Source: Thiohalocapsa marina | Lineage (GTDB): Bacteria; Pseudomonadota; Gammaproteobacteria; Chromatiales; Chromatiaceae | Direction of reading: 5' to 3' | Length of the DNA: 64,000 bases | Assembly: GCF_008632335.1 (NCBI RefSeq) | Contig: NZ_VWXX01000006.1 | Coordinates: forward strand, 1 to 64,000 | Position numbers and translations under genes: made by a program | Shown here: positions 23,217-32,362 of the stretch, one piece after another | Layout: each line of letters begins with the position of its first letter | How positions within the stretch are numbered: position 1 is the first letter of the stretch | The notes under the pieces: generated by a model | The model's input: only the letters and a program-made list of their open reading frames with translations | Database searches by the model: none | Told to the model about the DNA's origin: nothing

Positions 23217-23696
23217 ATGGCTAGAGCCATGCATCACGGCGGCCTCGTCGTCTTCGGTCTGGCCGGGGCCCTGTGGGCCCTGGCGGCGCAGGCCGAGGTC
23301 GTCGGCGGCTTCGTCGTAGAGGGTTCCAAGGCAGCGGGCCTGGAGAACTGCGTCGAGCCCACCGAGTACATGCGGCGCAATCACATGGAGCTGATCCGGC
23401 ACCAGCGGGACGCCACCGTGCATGACGGCATCCGCTCCACCAAGCACAGCCTGGCGGGCTGCGTCAGTTGCCACGCCGGCGTCGACGACCGGCAGCAGCC
23501 GATCCCGATCAACGCCGACGGTCAGTTCTGCGAGGCCTGCCACGACTACACGGCCGTGACGCTGAACTGTTTCGACTGCCACGCCACCATTCCGGAAGGC
23601 AGCGACTGGAATCAGGCCACCGCGGCGGCCCATGCGCACATGGGGCTGACCGGGCTGATCACCGAGGGCACCGGATCCGAAGGCCAGAGCAAATGA
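23217..23696 (+). CDS. dsrJ: DsrJ periplasmic triheme cytochrome c
   Basis: This 159-residue protein has an uncleaved or cleavable N-terminal signal segment (about residues 8-26) and three heme c motifs: CVSCH (Cys82-His86), CEACH (Cys105-His109) and CFDCH (Cys118-His122). Cys45 in GLENCVEP matches the unusual cysteine heme ligand known in DsrJ. I chose the ATG at 23217 because GGAGG lies 5 bases ahead; an ATG at 23190 would add nine residues. The stop overlaps the dsrO start by 4 bases. Confidence 0.96.
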   Translation: MARAMHHGGLVVFGLAGALWALAAQAEVVGGFVVEGSKAAGLENCVEPTEYMRRNHMELIRHQRDATVHDGIRSTKHSLAGCVSCHAGVDDRQQPIPINADGQFCEACHDYTAVTLNCFDCHATIPEGSDWNQATAAAHAHMGLTGLITEGTGSEGQSK

Positions 23697-24481
23697 CCGA
23701 CACGCACAACGACAAAGAAACCGCCGTCGACAACGGACGCCGGACATTTCTCGGCGGGGCCGTCGGCGTCAGCGCCGCCGCAGTTGCGCCCGGCCTGGTG
23801 TTGCACGAGCTGGCCCAGGCCGCACCCCGCACCGAGCCGGTGACCGACCTGCATCGCTGGGGCCTGCTGATCGATACCGCCAAGTGCGCCGATGGTTGCC
23901 GCGCCTGTGTCGAGGCCTGCGAACAGGAGAATGGCCTGAACCTGCAGACCAGGCCCGAGGGCGCCGATCCGTTGAAGTGGGAGGATCAGCGCGCGGTCTG
24001 GATCCGCAAGGTCAAGGTGCAGGACAACATCAGCGGTCATGTGACCAATCTGCCGCTGATGTGCCAGCACTGCGCCAATCCGCCCTGCGTCGACGTCTGC
24101 CCCACCGGCGCCTCGTTCAAGCGCGCCGACGGCATCGTCATGGTGGACCGTCACACCTGCATCGGCTGTCGCTACTGCATGATGGCCTGTCCCTACAAGG
24201 CGCGTTCGTTCATCCATGAGAAGGTCGCCGAGAAGCTGACCCGGGCACCCCGCGGCAAGGGCTGCGTGGAGAGCTGCAATCTGTGCGTGCATCGGCTGGA
24301 CGAGGGCGACCTGTCCGTCGCCTGCGCTGACGCCTGCACCGAGCAGGGCCACGGCGCGATCCTGTTCGGCGACCTGAAGGATCCGAACGGTCCCCTGCGG
24401 CAGGCGCTGCGGGCCCAGCCCAGTCGCCAGGTCCGGGAGAATCTCGGCTTGAACACGGGCGTACGTTACGCCGGCCTGTGA
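23693..24481 (+). CDS. dsrO: DsrO periplasmic ferredoxin subunit
   Basis: This 262-residue protein has an N-terminal Tat signal (NGRRTFLGGAVGVSAAAVAPG). Cysteine groups for four [4Fe-4S] clusters follow: CADGCRACVEACEQEN, CQHCANPPCVDVCP, CIGCRYCMMACP and CNLCVHRL...CADAC. It moves electrons between DsrJ and DsrP on the periplasmic side. It overlaps dsrJ through ATGA. Confidence 0.97.
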   Translation: MTDTHNDKETAVDNGRRTFLGGAVGVSAAAVAPGLVLHELAQAAPRTEPVTDLHRWGLLIDTAKCADGCRACVEACEQENGLNLQTRPEGADPLKWEDQRAVWIRKVKVQDNISGHVTNLPLMCQHCANPPCVDVCPTGASFKRADGIVMVDRHTCIGCRYCMMACPYKARSFIHEKVAEKLTRAPRGKGCVESCNLCVHRLDEGDLSVACADACTEQGHGAILFGDLKDPNGPLRQALRAQPSRQVRENLGLNTGVRYAGL

Positions 24482-24547
24482 TGCGGCGCCCGCCGCCACG
24501 CCGTCCGCGCGCCTCTGCACCATCTGGAGTCTCATAGAGAAGCCGCT

Positions 24548-25780
24548 ATGAAAAGAATCGTCTACCGAGAATGGCGCATCGCCCCGGAGCGCTACTGGGG
24601 CATCCTTGCCATCCTGGCCGGCGTCATCGCCATCGGTGGCGCGGCCGCGCTCTACATGGAGCACGAGGGCCACTGGGTCACCGGCATGACCAACTCCGTG
24701 GTCTGGGGCATGCCGCACGTGTTTGCCGTGTTCCTGATCGTCGCCGCGTCCGGCGCCCTCAATGTGGCGTCCATCGGCACGGTGTTCGGCAAAAGGCTGT
24801 ACAAGCCACTGGGTCGCTTGTCCGGTCTGCTCGCATCGGCGCTGCTGGTGGGCGGTCTGCTGGTGCTGGTGCTCGACCTGGGCCGTCCGGACCGGCTGGT
24901 GGTGGCCATGACCACCTACAACTTCAGTTCCATCTTTGCCTGGAACATCTTCCTCTACACCGGCTTCCTGATCATCACCGTGGGCTACCTGTGGACCATG
25001 GCGGAGCGCAAGGGCAACCCCTTCATGCGGCCGGTGGGCACCTTCGCCTTCCTCTGGCGACTGGCGCTCACGACCGGTACCGGCTCCATCTTCGGCTTCC
25101 TGGTGGGTCGGCAGGCGTATGACACCGCCATCCTCGCGCCGATGTTCGTGGTCATGTCCTTCGCCTACGGCCTGGCGGTCTACATCCTGGTGTTGATGTT
25201 CAGCTTCCACCTGGACGAGCGCCCCATCGGCGAGCGCATGCTCAAACGGCTGAAGAACCTGCTGGCGCTTTTCGTCGGCGCCGTGCTGTACTTTACGCTG
25301 GTTTACCACCTGACCAAGCTATACGGTGCCAAGTACAGCGACGTGGAAAGCTTCATCCTGGTCAATGGCGGCATCTACACCTTCCTGTTCTGGTTCGGCT
25401 GGGTGCTCGTCGGCGGCCTCGTGCCCCTGGGCATCCTGTACCACCCGGAGCGGAGCAAGTCCGCCAGTTGGGTGGCGGCGGCCTGCGGCTTCGTGATCGT
25501 GGGTGGTCTGGCGGCGCTGTACGTGATCATCATCGGCAGCCAGGCCTATCCGCTGGAGATGTTCCCGGGCCAGACGGTGATCGAGTTCGGCCTGCCCGGC
25601 GACATCGGCGGCACGGTGGCGGGCTATGCACCGAGCTTCCCGGAGATCCTGCTTGGCATCGGCGGCGTCGGCGTGGCCATGCTGATCACCGCCGTGGGCA
25701 TCCGGGTGCTGCAGTTCCTGCCGGAATCCCTGGCGGATCAGGATGTAGACCCCCACGCCATGGCCCGCAGCGCCGGCTGA
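24548..25780 (+). CDS. dsrP: DsrP, NrfD-like membrane subunit
   Basis: This 410-residue protein has about ten transmembrane helices and belongs to the NrfD/PsrC family. It is the second quinone-interacting membrane subunit of DsrMKJOP. It is the last gene of the operon and is followed by a perfect terminator stem. The dsrN, dsrR and dsrS genes that follow dsrP in Allochromatium are not here. Confidence 0.97.
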   Translation: MKRIVYREWRIAPERYWGILAILAGVIAIGGAAALYMEHEGHWVTGMTNSVVWGMPHVFAVFLIVAASGALNVASIGTVFGKRLYKPLGRLSGLLASALLVGGLLVLVLDLGRPDRLVVAMTTYNFSSIFAWNIFLYTGFLIITVGYLWTMAERKGNPFMRPVGTFAFLWRLALTTGTGSIFGFLVGRQAYDTAILAPMFVVMSFAYGLAVYILVLMFSFHLDERPIGERMLKRLKNLLALFVGAVLYFTLVYHLTKLYGAKYSDVESFILVNGGIYTFLFWFGWVLVGGLVPLGILYHPERSKSASWVAAACGFVIVGGLAALYVIIIGSQAYPLEMFPGQTVIEFGLPGDIGGTVAGYAPSFPEILLGIGGVGVAMLITAVGIRVLQFLPESLADQDVDPHAMARSAG

Positions 25781-25797
25781 CGCATATCGTCTGGACG

Positions 25798-25837
25798 AAG
25801 GGGCGGAACGGCCGATGCCGGCTGATCCGCCCCTTTT
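25798..25837 (+). terminator. Rho-independent terminator of the dsr operon
   Basis: A perfect 10-bp inverted repeat, AAGGGGCGGA/TCCGCCCCTT (25798-25807 and 25826-25835), with an 18-base loop ends in four T in all. It lies 18 bases after the dsrP stop. Confidence 0.75.
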
Positions 25838-25864
25838 GCGGAAGGCATCTGCACACCCCTTGCC

Positions 25865-25893
25865 TTCACCCCACCTCCGGTTTTGGGTAGACT
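25865..25893 (+). promoter_or_regulatory. candidate promoter of the tol-pal cluster
   Basis: TTCACC (25865-25870) and TAGACT (25888-25893) are 17 bases apart, each matching consensus at four of six positions, 30 bases ahead of ybgC. Weak but well placed after the dsr terminator. Confidence 0.35.
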
Positions 25894-25922
25894 GACCGGC
25901 CTTTGCAGAGGGACAGGAGTCC

Positions 25923-26420
25923 ATGGCGGCCGATCAGTCCATCCAGCACGCGGCCTTCCGCTGGCCCGTACGTGTCTACTACGAAGACACCGACGCCGGC
26001 GGCGTGGTCTATCACGCCAATTATCTGAACTTCCTTGAGCGGGCGCGCACCGAGTGGCTGAGCGACCTGGGTTTCGAACAGGATCGGCTGCGCGCTGAGC
26101 AGGGCGTGCTGTTCGCCGTGCGCCGGCTCGCGATCGACTACCTTCGGCCGGCGTTGTTCAACGATCGGCTCATGGTGCTGTCCGTACCGGTGCGGCTCGG
26201 GCGGGCCAGTCTGGACTTCGAGCAAAAGATCCTCCGGGACGCCGGTGGCACCTTGTGTTGCCGCGCCCGGGTTGAACTGGCCTGCGTCAGCGCCGATCGG
26301 TTGCGACCGACGCGGATCCCCGACGCGGTCGCACGGGCCATGCAGGGCGCCGTCCAGGCGGCGAGCCAGGGCCATGCCCTGTCATCGGACAAGTCACCGG
26401 AGAGCATCCATGGGATCTGA
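25923..26420 (+). CDS. ybgC: Tol-Pal-associated acyl-CoA thioesterase YbgC
   Basis: This 165-residue hotdog-fold thioesterase has the 4-hydroxybenzoyl-CoA thioesterase signature YYEDTDAGGVVYHANYLNFLERAR, with the catalytic Asp in the family position. It hydrolyses acyl-CoA or acyl-ACP and is linked to phospholipid metabolism near the Tol complex. It opens the cluster ybgC-tolQRAB-pal-cpoB and overlaps tolQ by 11 bases. Confidence 0.95.
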   Translation: MAADQSIQHAAFRWPVRVYYEDTDAGGVVYHANYLNFLERARTEWLSDLGFEQDRLRAEQGVLFAVRRLAIDYLRPALFNDRLMVLSVPVRLGRASLDFEQKILRDAGGTLCCRARVELACVSADRLRPTRIPDAVARAMQGAVQAASQGHALSSDKSPESIHGI

Positions 26421-27102
26421 GATGTCACTGTTCGACCTGGTCTCCCAGGCCAGCTTCGTCGTGCAGCTGGTGCTGCTGGTGCTGGTGCTGGCGTCGGTGG
26501 TGTCCTGGGCCGCCATCTTCGACCGCTCGCGGGTGCTTCGGCGGGCGCGTCGCGCCGCGGACGCGTTCGAGGCCGAGTTCTGGTCCGGCGGCGATCTGAG
26601 TGCGCTGTACCGCGAACTGGGCCAGCAGGAAAAGGCGCTCGGCGGCCTGGCCGCGATCTTCCGCAACGGCTTCAAGGAATACGTGCGGCTGCGCAAGATC
26701 GAGCCGGACGACACCATGGCCGTGATCCAGGGCGCAGAGCGTTCCATGCGGGTGGCCCTGAGCCGCGAGATGGACCGACTGGAATCCAACCTGCCGTTCC
26801 TGGCCACCGTGGGTTCCACCAGCCCGTACGTGGGGCTGTTCGGCACAGTCTGGGGCATCATGCACGCCTTTCATGCCCTGGGTAACGTGCAGCAGGCCAC
26901 CCTGGCGCTGGTGGCGCCGGGCATCTCCGAGGCGCTGGTGGCCACCGCCGTGGGCCTGTTCGCGGCGATCCCGGCGGTGGTGGCCTACAACCGCTACTCC
27001 AGTCAGGTGGAGCGGCTGAACAACCGCTATGAGGAGTTCATGGAGGAATTCTCCACCCTGCTGCAGCGCCAGGGTCGTCGTGCCGGTGCGGCGGTGGCCT
27101 GA
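26410..27102 (+). CDS. tolQ: TolQ inner-membrane motor subunit
   Basis: This 230-residue MotA/TolQ/ExbB-family protein is the same length as E. coli TolQ. It has three membrane helices, one near the N-terminus and two after residue 130. With TolR it converts proton flow to motion of TolA. The ATG at 26410 has GGAGAG upstream; an ATG at 26422 would remove four residues. Confidence 0.97.
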   Translation: MGSEMSLFDLVSQASFVVQLVLLVLVLASVVSWAAIFDRSRVLRRARRAADAFEAEFWSGGDLSALYRELGQQEKALGGLAAIFRNGFKEYVRLRKIEPDDTMAVIQGAERSMRVALSREMDRLESNLPFLATVGSTSPYVGLFGTVWGIMHAFHALGNVQQATLALVAPGISEALVATAVGLFAAIPAVVAYNRYSSQVERLNNRYEEFMEEFSTLLQRQGRRAGAAVA

Positions 27103-27149
27103 CTCGTGCCCAGAGCCAGTGTCCAGAGCCCGTGTCATGAGCCTGTGCC

Positions 27150-27590
<441 letters not shown>

Positions 27591-27600
27591 CGGGACCGCC

Positions 27601-28824
27601 ATGTGGCAGATCCTGCGGCGCTTTCCCAAGGCCTACCTCTGGTCCGTCATCCTGCACCTGGTCCTCGCGGTGCTGCTGTTCAGCGGGATCGACTGGTCCA
27701 TGCGCAACCAGCAGCTGGGCGGCGCGGACAGTGTGGTGCAGGCGCGCATGACACTGTCGCCGGATATCCAGCGTCGCGTCGAGGCGCTGCAGGCCCAGCC
27801 GGTGGCGCCGCAGCCCCAGCCGCAACTGGCGCCACGACCAGAGCCAGTAGCGGAACCGGAACCAGTACCTGAACCAGTACCGGAGCCGCCACCCACAGTC
27901 GCCGAGCCGGACGGGGAGGCCGAGCGGCAACGCCAGGCGGCATTCGACGCCATGCAGCGTCGGGCCGAGGCGGAACGGGAAGCGCAACGTCAGGCTGAAC
28001 AGGAACGCCGGCGACAGGCCGAGCTCGAGGCCCGGCGTCGGGCAGAAGCGGAACGGGAAGCGCAACGCCAGGCTGAACAGGAACGCCGGCGCCAGGCCGA
28101 GCTCGAGGCCCGGCGTCGGGCAGAAGCGGAACGGGAAGCGCAACGCCAGGCCGAACTTGAGGCCCAGCGTCAGGCCGAGCGTCAGGCCGAGGCGGAACGC
28201 CAGCGGGCGGAAGAGGCGTTGCGGCGCCGAGTGGCGGAGCAGGCCGCGGAACGTGCCCGCGAAGAGGCACGCGCCCGCGCCGAGATGGAGGAACGTCGGC
28301 GTCTGGCGGCTGAGGCAGAACGCCGCGAGCGCGAGGCACGAGAGCGACGCGAGGCCGAGGAACAGGCCCGCCGTGACGAAGAAGCCGCGGCCCGGCAGGC
28401 GGAGCGTGAACGCGAATGGGCGGCCGCCGAGGCCCGGGAGCGCGAACTCGAGGCGGCGCTGGCGGCGGAGATGGCCGCCGACATGGCTGCGCAGCAGCAG
28501 GCGATGCAGGCCGTCGAGCAACAGCGGGCAGCGGCCGCCCGGGCGCGCATCGCCAGCATCTGGGTGCCGGCCATCCAGGGCCGCGTGCGCCAGTTCTGGG
28601 TCCGTCCGGCCAATGTCCAGGTGGGCGGCGAGACCGTCGTCAACCTGCGGCTGGAACCCGGCGGCCAAGTGGTCAGCGGCAGCGTGCGTGTGGTCCAGAG
28701 CAGCGGCAACGCCGCCTTCGACCAGTCCGTGGTGGTGGCCATCTATCGGGCATCGCCATTGCCGGTGCCGGAGGGCGACGAGTTCGACCTGTTCCGCGAC
28801 TTCAATTTTGTCTTCAAACCCTAG
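27601..28824 (+). CDS. tolA: TolA periplasm-spanning protein
   Basis: This 407-residue protein has an N-terminal membrane anchor (about residues 13-30) and a Pro-rich stretch with repeated Glu-Pro. A very long charged helix rich in Ala, Glu, Arg and Gln covers about residues 100-310. A C-terminal TonB/TolA-like domain has FDQSVVVAIYRASPLPVP. It links the inner-membrane TolQR motor to TolB and Pal. The helix has internal 26-residue repeats. Confidence 0.95.
   Translation: MWQILRRFPKAYLWSVILHLVLAVLLFSGIDWSMRNQQLGGADSVVQARMTLSPDIQRRVEALQAQPVAPQPQPQLAPRPEPVAEPEPVPEPVPEPPPTVAEPDGEAERQRQAAFDAMQRRAEAEREAQRQAEQERRRQAELEARRRAEAEREAQRQAEQERRRQAELEARRRAEAEREAQRQAELEAQRQAERQAEAERQRAEEALRRRVAEQAAERAREEARARAEMEERRRLAAEAERREREARERREAEEQARRDEEAAARQAEREREWAAAEARERELEAALAAEMAADMAAQQQAMQAVEQQRAAAARARIASIWVPAIQGRVRQFWVRPANVQVGGETVVNLRLEPGGQVVSGSVRVVQSSGNAAFDQSVVVAIYRASPLPVPEGDEFDLFRDFNFVFKP
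27958..28160 (+). repeat. 78-bp direct repeats inside tolA
   Basis: Two nearly identical 78-bp units (27958-28035 and 28036-28113) and a partial third copy (from 28114) encode the 26-residue helix repeat built on AEREAQRQAEQERRRQAELE. The near identity at DNA level suggests recent expansion by slippage or recombination. Copy number probably varies between strains. Confidence 0.85.
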
Positions 28825-28839
28825 CGAGGCCTCATCGCC

Positions 28840-30195
28840 ATGACAGCCGATCGCCGCAACCGGGCCCTGCGCCCCCAAGTGTCAGGGCCGCTGCCTGCAT
28901 TGCTGTCCGGGCGGCTGCTGCTCGGCCTGCTCGCGCTGGTGCTGTTCAGCACGGGTGTGCAGGCCAAGCTGACCATCGAGATCACCGGCGGCATCGAGGG
29001 CGCCCAGCCCATCGCCGTGGTGCCCTTCGGCAGTCTCGACGGCGCCCGGCCGCGGGTGGACGTGGCCGAGGTGGTGGCGGCCGATCTCGCCCGCAGCGGC
29101 CGCTTCGATCCCATGTCCCGCCGCGAGATGTTGATGACGCCGCATCGCCAGGAAGACATCGACTTCCGCGAGTGGCAACTGCTGGCCATGAACACACTGC
29201 TGGTGGGCGAGATCGCGGCCGCTGCCGGCGGCGGGTATCAGGTGCGTTATGCGCTGTTCGACGTCTTCACCGGCCGCCAGCTGCTGTCCAACTCGATGCC
29301 GTCCAGCGAGAACGGCCTGCGCCATGCGGCCCACCGCATTGCCGATGCGGTGTATGAGCAGCTCACTGGCGAGCCGGGCGTGTTCTCCACCCGCATCGCG
29401 TATGTCACCAGCAGCGGCAGCGGCAGCGAGGCGCGCGTGGCGCTGCGGGTGGCCGACGCCGATGGCTACAATCCACAGACCATCGTCGACTCGCCGGAGC
29501 CGATCATGTCACCGGCCTGGTCGCCGGACGGGCGGCGGCTGGCCTATGTGTCGTTCGAGAACCACCAGCCGGCGATCTACGTTCAGGACCTGGCCAGCGG
29601 GCGCCGCGAGCGGGTGGCGGCCTTCGAGGGCATGAACAGTGCGCCGGCCTTTTCGCCGGACGGTCGGCAACTGGCCATGAGCCTGTCCAGGGACGGCAAC
29701 CCCGACATCTACGTCATGGATCTGGCCTCGGGGCAGCTGACGCGGCTGACCGAGCATTACGCCATCGACACCGAGCCCGCCTGGGCCCCCGATGGCAGAC
29801 ATCTGGTGTTCACGTCCGACCGAGGCGGCAAGCCCCAGATCTACCGGGTGGGCGCCGCCGGCGGCACGGCCCAGCGGGTGACCTTCGACGGGGAGTACAA
29901 CGCCGCGGCGTCCTATTCCCCCGATGGCCGGTCACTGGTCATGGTACGGCGTGACGCCGGACGCTTCTTCATCGTGCTGACGGACGCCTGGGGCGGCTCC
30001 TCGCGGGCCCTGAGCAGTGGCACCCTGGACGAGTCCCCCGGTTTCGCGCCCAACGGCAGCATGATAATTTACGCCACACAGAACAACGGCCGCGGCGTGC
30101 TGGCCGTGGTTTCCATCAGTGGCGGCGCCACGCAGCGACTGTCGCAGGACTTCGGCGATGTGCGCGAGCCGGCCTGGTCGCCACTGGTGCGATGA
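28840..30195 (+). CDS. tolB: Tol-Pal system beta-propeller TolB
   Basis: This 451-residue periplasmic protein has an N-terminal signal peptide that ends near ALVLFSTGVQA (about residue 44), an alpha/beta N-domain and a six-bladed WD40-like PD40 propeller. Blades carry SPAWSPDGRRLAYVS, APAFSPDGRQLAMSL and EPAWAPDGRHLVFTS. It binds Pal and TolA at cell division. The signal region is longer than usual, so a later start is possible. Confidence 0.96.
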   Translation: MTADRRNRALRPQVSGPLPALLSGRLLLGLLALVLFSTGVQAKLTIEITGGIEGAQPIAVVPFGSLDGARPRVDVAEVVAADLARSGRFDPMSRREMLMTPHRQEDIDFREWQLLAMNTLLVGEIAAAAGGGYQVRYALFDVFTGRQLLSNSMPSSENGLRHAAHRIADAVYEQLTGEPGVFSTRIAYVTSSGSGSEARVALRVADADGYNPQTIVDSPEPIMSPAWSPDGRRLAYVSFENHQPAIYVQDLASGRRERVAAFEGMNSAPAFSPDGRQLAMSLSRDGNPDIYVMDLASGQLTRLTEHYAIDTEPAWAPDGRHLVFTSDRGGKPQIYRVGAAGGTAQRVTFDGEYNAAASYSPDGRSLVMVRRDAGRFFIVLTDAWGGSSRALSSGTLDESPGFAPNGSMIIYATQNNGRGVLAVVSISGGATQRLSQDFGDVREPAWSPLVR

Positions 30196-30262
30196 TCCGG
30201 CGCCGAGCCGTGCCTTCCGGCGACCAACCGACGTATCCGTTCCCGACCGGAGGAGTGATTCC

Positions 30263-30829
30263 GTGACCCTGAATCCGTCCTGTTTCCAGCGCCTGCGGGC
30301 CCGGGGCCAGCCGTCCCAGCCGTCGTTGACCGTCCGGCGCCTGCTTCCGGGCCTGCTGGTCGCCGCGGTGCTCGCTCTGACCGGCTGTGCCGGGCAACCC
30401 GTGGGCGGCGATGGCGATGCCGCGGCACCGGGTTCCGGCGGCGCCACCACGCGGCCGCTGGGAACCGGCGACGGTTCACCGCTGGATGATCCCTCCAGCC
30501 CCGTCTACCGCAAGATCGTCTATTTTGACTACGACACCGCCGCGGTGCCGGCCGAGTACGCCCCGCTGCTGCGTGCCCATGCCCGGTACCTGGCGCAGAC
30601 GCCGGGCGCTTCGGTCACGCTGGAGGGCCACGCCGACGAACGCGGCACCCGCGACTATAACCTGGCCCTGGCCGAGCGCCGCAGCGAGGCGGTCAAGAGC
30701 TTCCTGATGGCCGAAGGCGTGCCCGCCGCGAAACTCAGGACACTGAGCTATGGCGAAGAGCGGCCGGCTGACCCGGGCCACCACTATCAGGCCTGGAGTC
30801 AGAACCGGCGTGTTGAACTGGTCTACTGA
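30263..30829 (+). CDS. pal: peptidoglycan-associated lipoprotein Pal
   Basis: This 188-residue outer-membrane lipoprotein has a lipobox LALTGC with acylated Cys42 and a C-terminal OmpA-like domain. That domain contains YFDYDTAAVP, LEGHADERGTRDYNLALAER and QNRRVELVY, and binds diaminopimelate in peptidoglycan. A GTG start at 30263 is chosen because GGAGGAG lies 7 bases ahead; the signal sequence is long with this start. Confidence 0.95.
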   Translation: MTLNPSCFQRLRARGQPSQPSLTVRRLLPGLLVAAVLALTGCAGQPVGGDGDAAAPGSGGATTRPLGTGDGSPLDDPSSPVYRKIVYFDYDTAAVPAEYAPLLRAHARYLAQTPGASVTLEGHADERGTRDYNLALAERRSEAVKSFLMAEGVPAAKLRTLSYGEERPADPGHHYQAWSQNRRVELVY

Positions 30830-30840
30830 CGGAGATCGCG

Positions 30841-31881
30841 ATGTCCAGGCCCAGCAACCAACTCCTGCGCCGCCGGCTGTGCGCCATGCCCCCCGACGCC
30901 TCGCTTGTCGTGGCGACCGCCGCCAATGCGCCCGTCGCACGGTTGTCCGCTGCGTTGGCATCGGCACTGGCTCTGTCCCTGAGCATCGGGCTGGCGAGTC
31001 CGGCCGCCTCGGCCCAGGGCTGGTCCGGTGGGCAAATGTCCACGCCGGCGTCGGCACCGGTCTCGGCCTATGGCGGCCTCGGACAGGAGCAGACCCTGTC
31101 CGATGTAGTGCTGCAACTGCAGCGGCTGCAACAGGAGGTGCAGGAGCTGCGCGGACTGGTGGAAATGCAGCAGTTCCAGCTGCGCCGGCTCGGAGGCGAC
31201 AGCCTGCAGCCGGATCCCGGGGCCGATGCGCTGCCCTGGCCACCGGCGGCGCGTGACCGCGACCCCTGGCCACGCGGGGGCGACAGCGGGGCCGAGCGTG
31301 CGCCAATGTTCGATCGCGCGGCGGTGGACTCCCTGTTTGGGCCGGCGCCCGGGCGCCTCGGCAGCAGCGGCGCTGGTTCCGGGTCTGGTTCAGGGATTGG
31401 CAGCGGCACGGGTCCCGATATCGGCCTCGATACCGGCTTCGACGATCAGGGGGCTGACGGCCGGCTGCTGGCGCTGCCGTCGCCGGAGAACATGGGCGGC
31501 GGCGAACGCGAGGCCTATCGCGCCGCGTTCGAGCGGTTGAAGGAACGCGACTACACCGGCGCCAAGGACGCGTTCGCCGACATGCTGGCGCGCTACCCGC
31601 GGGGACAGTATGCAGACAATGCCGCCTACTGGCTGGGCGAGATCGGCTACGTGACCAAGGACTACCCGGCCGCAATGACCCGTTTCAACCGGCTTGTCAC
31701 CGATTACCCGGATAGCCCCAAGGTGCCCGGCGCCCTGCTCAAGCTCGGCTACGTCTACCAGGAACAGGGCGATCTGGAGCAGGCGCGGCGGGTGTTCGCC
31801 GATGTTGCCAGACGCTACCCCGGCACCAACGAGGGCCGGCTCGCCCGGGGGCGTCTGGAGCAGACCAGCAGCGGGCGCTGA
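30841..31881 (+). CDS. cpoB: cell division coordinator CpoB (YbgF)
   Basis: This 346-residue periplasmic protein has a signal peptide (cleavage near ASPAASAQG, residue 60), a TolA-binding coiled coil (LSDVVLQLQRLQQEVQELRG) and a disordered Gly/Ser linker. C-terminal TPRs cover about residues 220-340 (EAYRAAFERLKERDYTGAKDAF). It coordinates Tol function with peptidoglycan synthesis. It starts 11 bases after pal and closes the cluster. Confidence 0.93.
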   Translation: MSRPSNQLLRRRLCAMPPDASLVVATAANAPVARLSAALASALALSLSIGLASPAASAQGWSGGQMSTPASAPVSAYGGLGQEQTLSDVVLQLQRLQQEVQELRGLVEMQQFQLRRLGGDSLQPDPGADALPWPPAARDRDPWPRGGDSGAERAPMFDRAAVDSLFGPAPGRLGSSGAGSGSGSGIGSGTGPDIGLDTGFDDQGADGRLLALPSPENMGGGEREAYRAAFERLKERDYTGAKDAFADMLARYPRGQYADNAAYWLGEIGYVTKDYPAAMTRFNRLVTDYPDSPKVPGALLKLGYVYQEQGDLEQARRVFADVARRYPGTNEGRLARGRLEQTSSGR

Positions 31882-31993
31882 CCCGCAGAGTGGTACCAGG
31901 TCGACATCCTGACAGCACCCCGGGCCAGCACCCTGACGACACAGGGGCAGCGAAACCCATGGACCCACTGACCCTCAATGGAGGCAAGCAATT

Positions 31994-32332
31994 TTGGAAC
32001 TGACAGGCAGGATCATGCAGGTGTTGCCGGAGAAATCCGGAACCTCGGCGCGGGGCCCCTGGCGCAAGCAGGAGTATGTGATCGAGATCCCGGGGGACTA
32101 TCCGAAGAGCGTCTGCTTCATGGTCTGGGGCGATCGCATCGACCAGTTCGGCATCCAGCAGGGCCAGGAACTGACGGTCAGCATCGACCTGGAGAGCCGC
32201 GAGTACAACGGCCGCTGGTACACCGATGTAAAGGCCTGGCGCGTGGCGCCGGCAGGCGGCCAGGACGGTGGTGGCCAGCCCGGTCCCGAGGAGCCGCCCC
32301 CCTACGACGACGAGGGCCCGCTGCCGTTCTGA
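31994..32332 (+). CDS. DUF3127 (OB-fold-like) protein
   Basis: This 112-residue protein matches the DUF3127 pattern: ELTGRIMQVLPEKSGTSARG, then WRKQEYVIEIPGDYPKSV and FMVWGDRIDQF. It ends in the acidic aromatic tail PPPYDDEGPLPF, which resembles single-stranded DNA-binding protein tails. Its function is unknown, though an OB-fold nucleic-acid role is plausible. The start is a TTG at 31994 with GGAGG (31980-31984) upstream; no in-frame ATG fits the conserved N-terminus. Confidence 0.8.
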   Translation: MELTGRIMQVLPEKSGTSARGPWRKQEYVIEIPGDYPKSVCFMVWGDRIDQFGIQQGQELTVSIDLESREYNGRWYTDVKAWRVAPAGGQDGGGQPGPEEPPPYDDEGPLPF

Positions 32333-32362
32333 CGCGATCCCCTTGACCGCACATTCCGATTC

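Noticed and set aside
23612-25309. Long minus-strand frame across dsrO and dsrP
   Set aside because: It is antisense to genes with complete cysteine motifs and membrane helices and has no recognisable protein features.
14498-25780. Reductive (sulfate reducer) dsr operon
   Set aside because: dsrEFH and dsrL are present and no dsrD is seen; the protein types and gammaproteobacterial surroundings fit the oxidative pathway.
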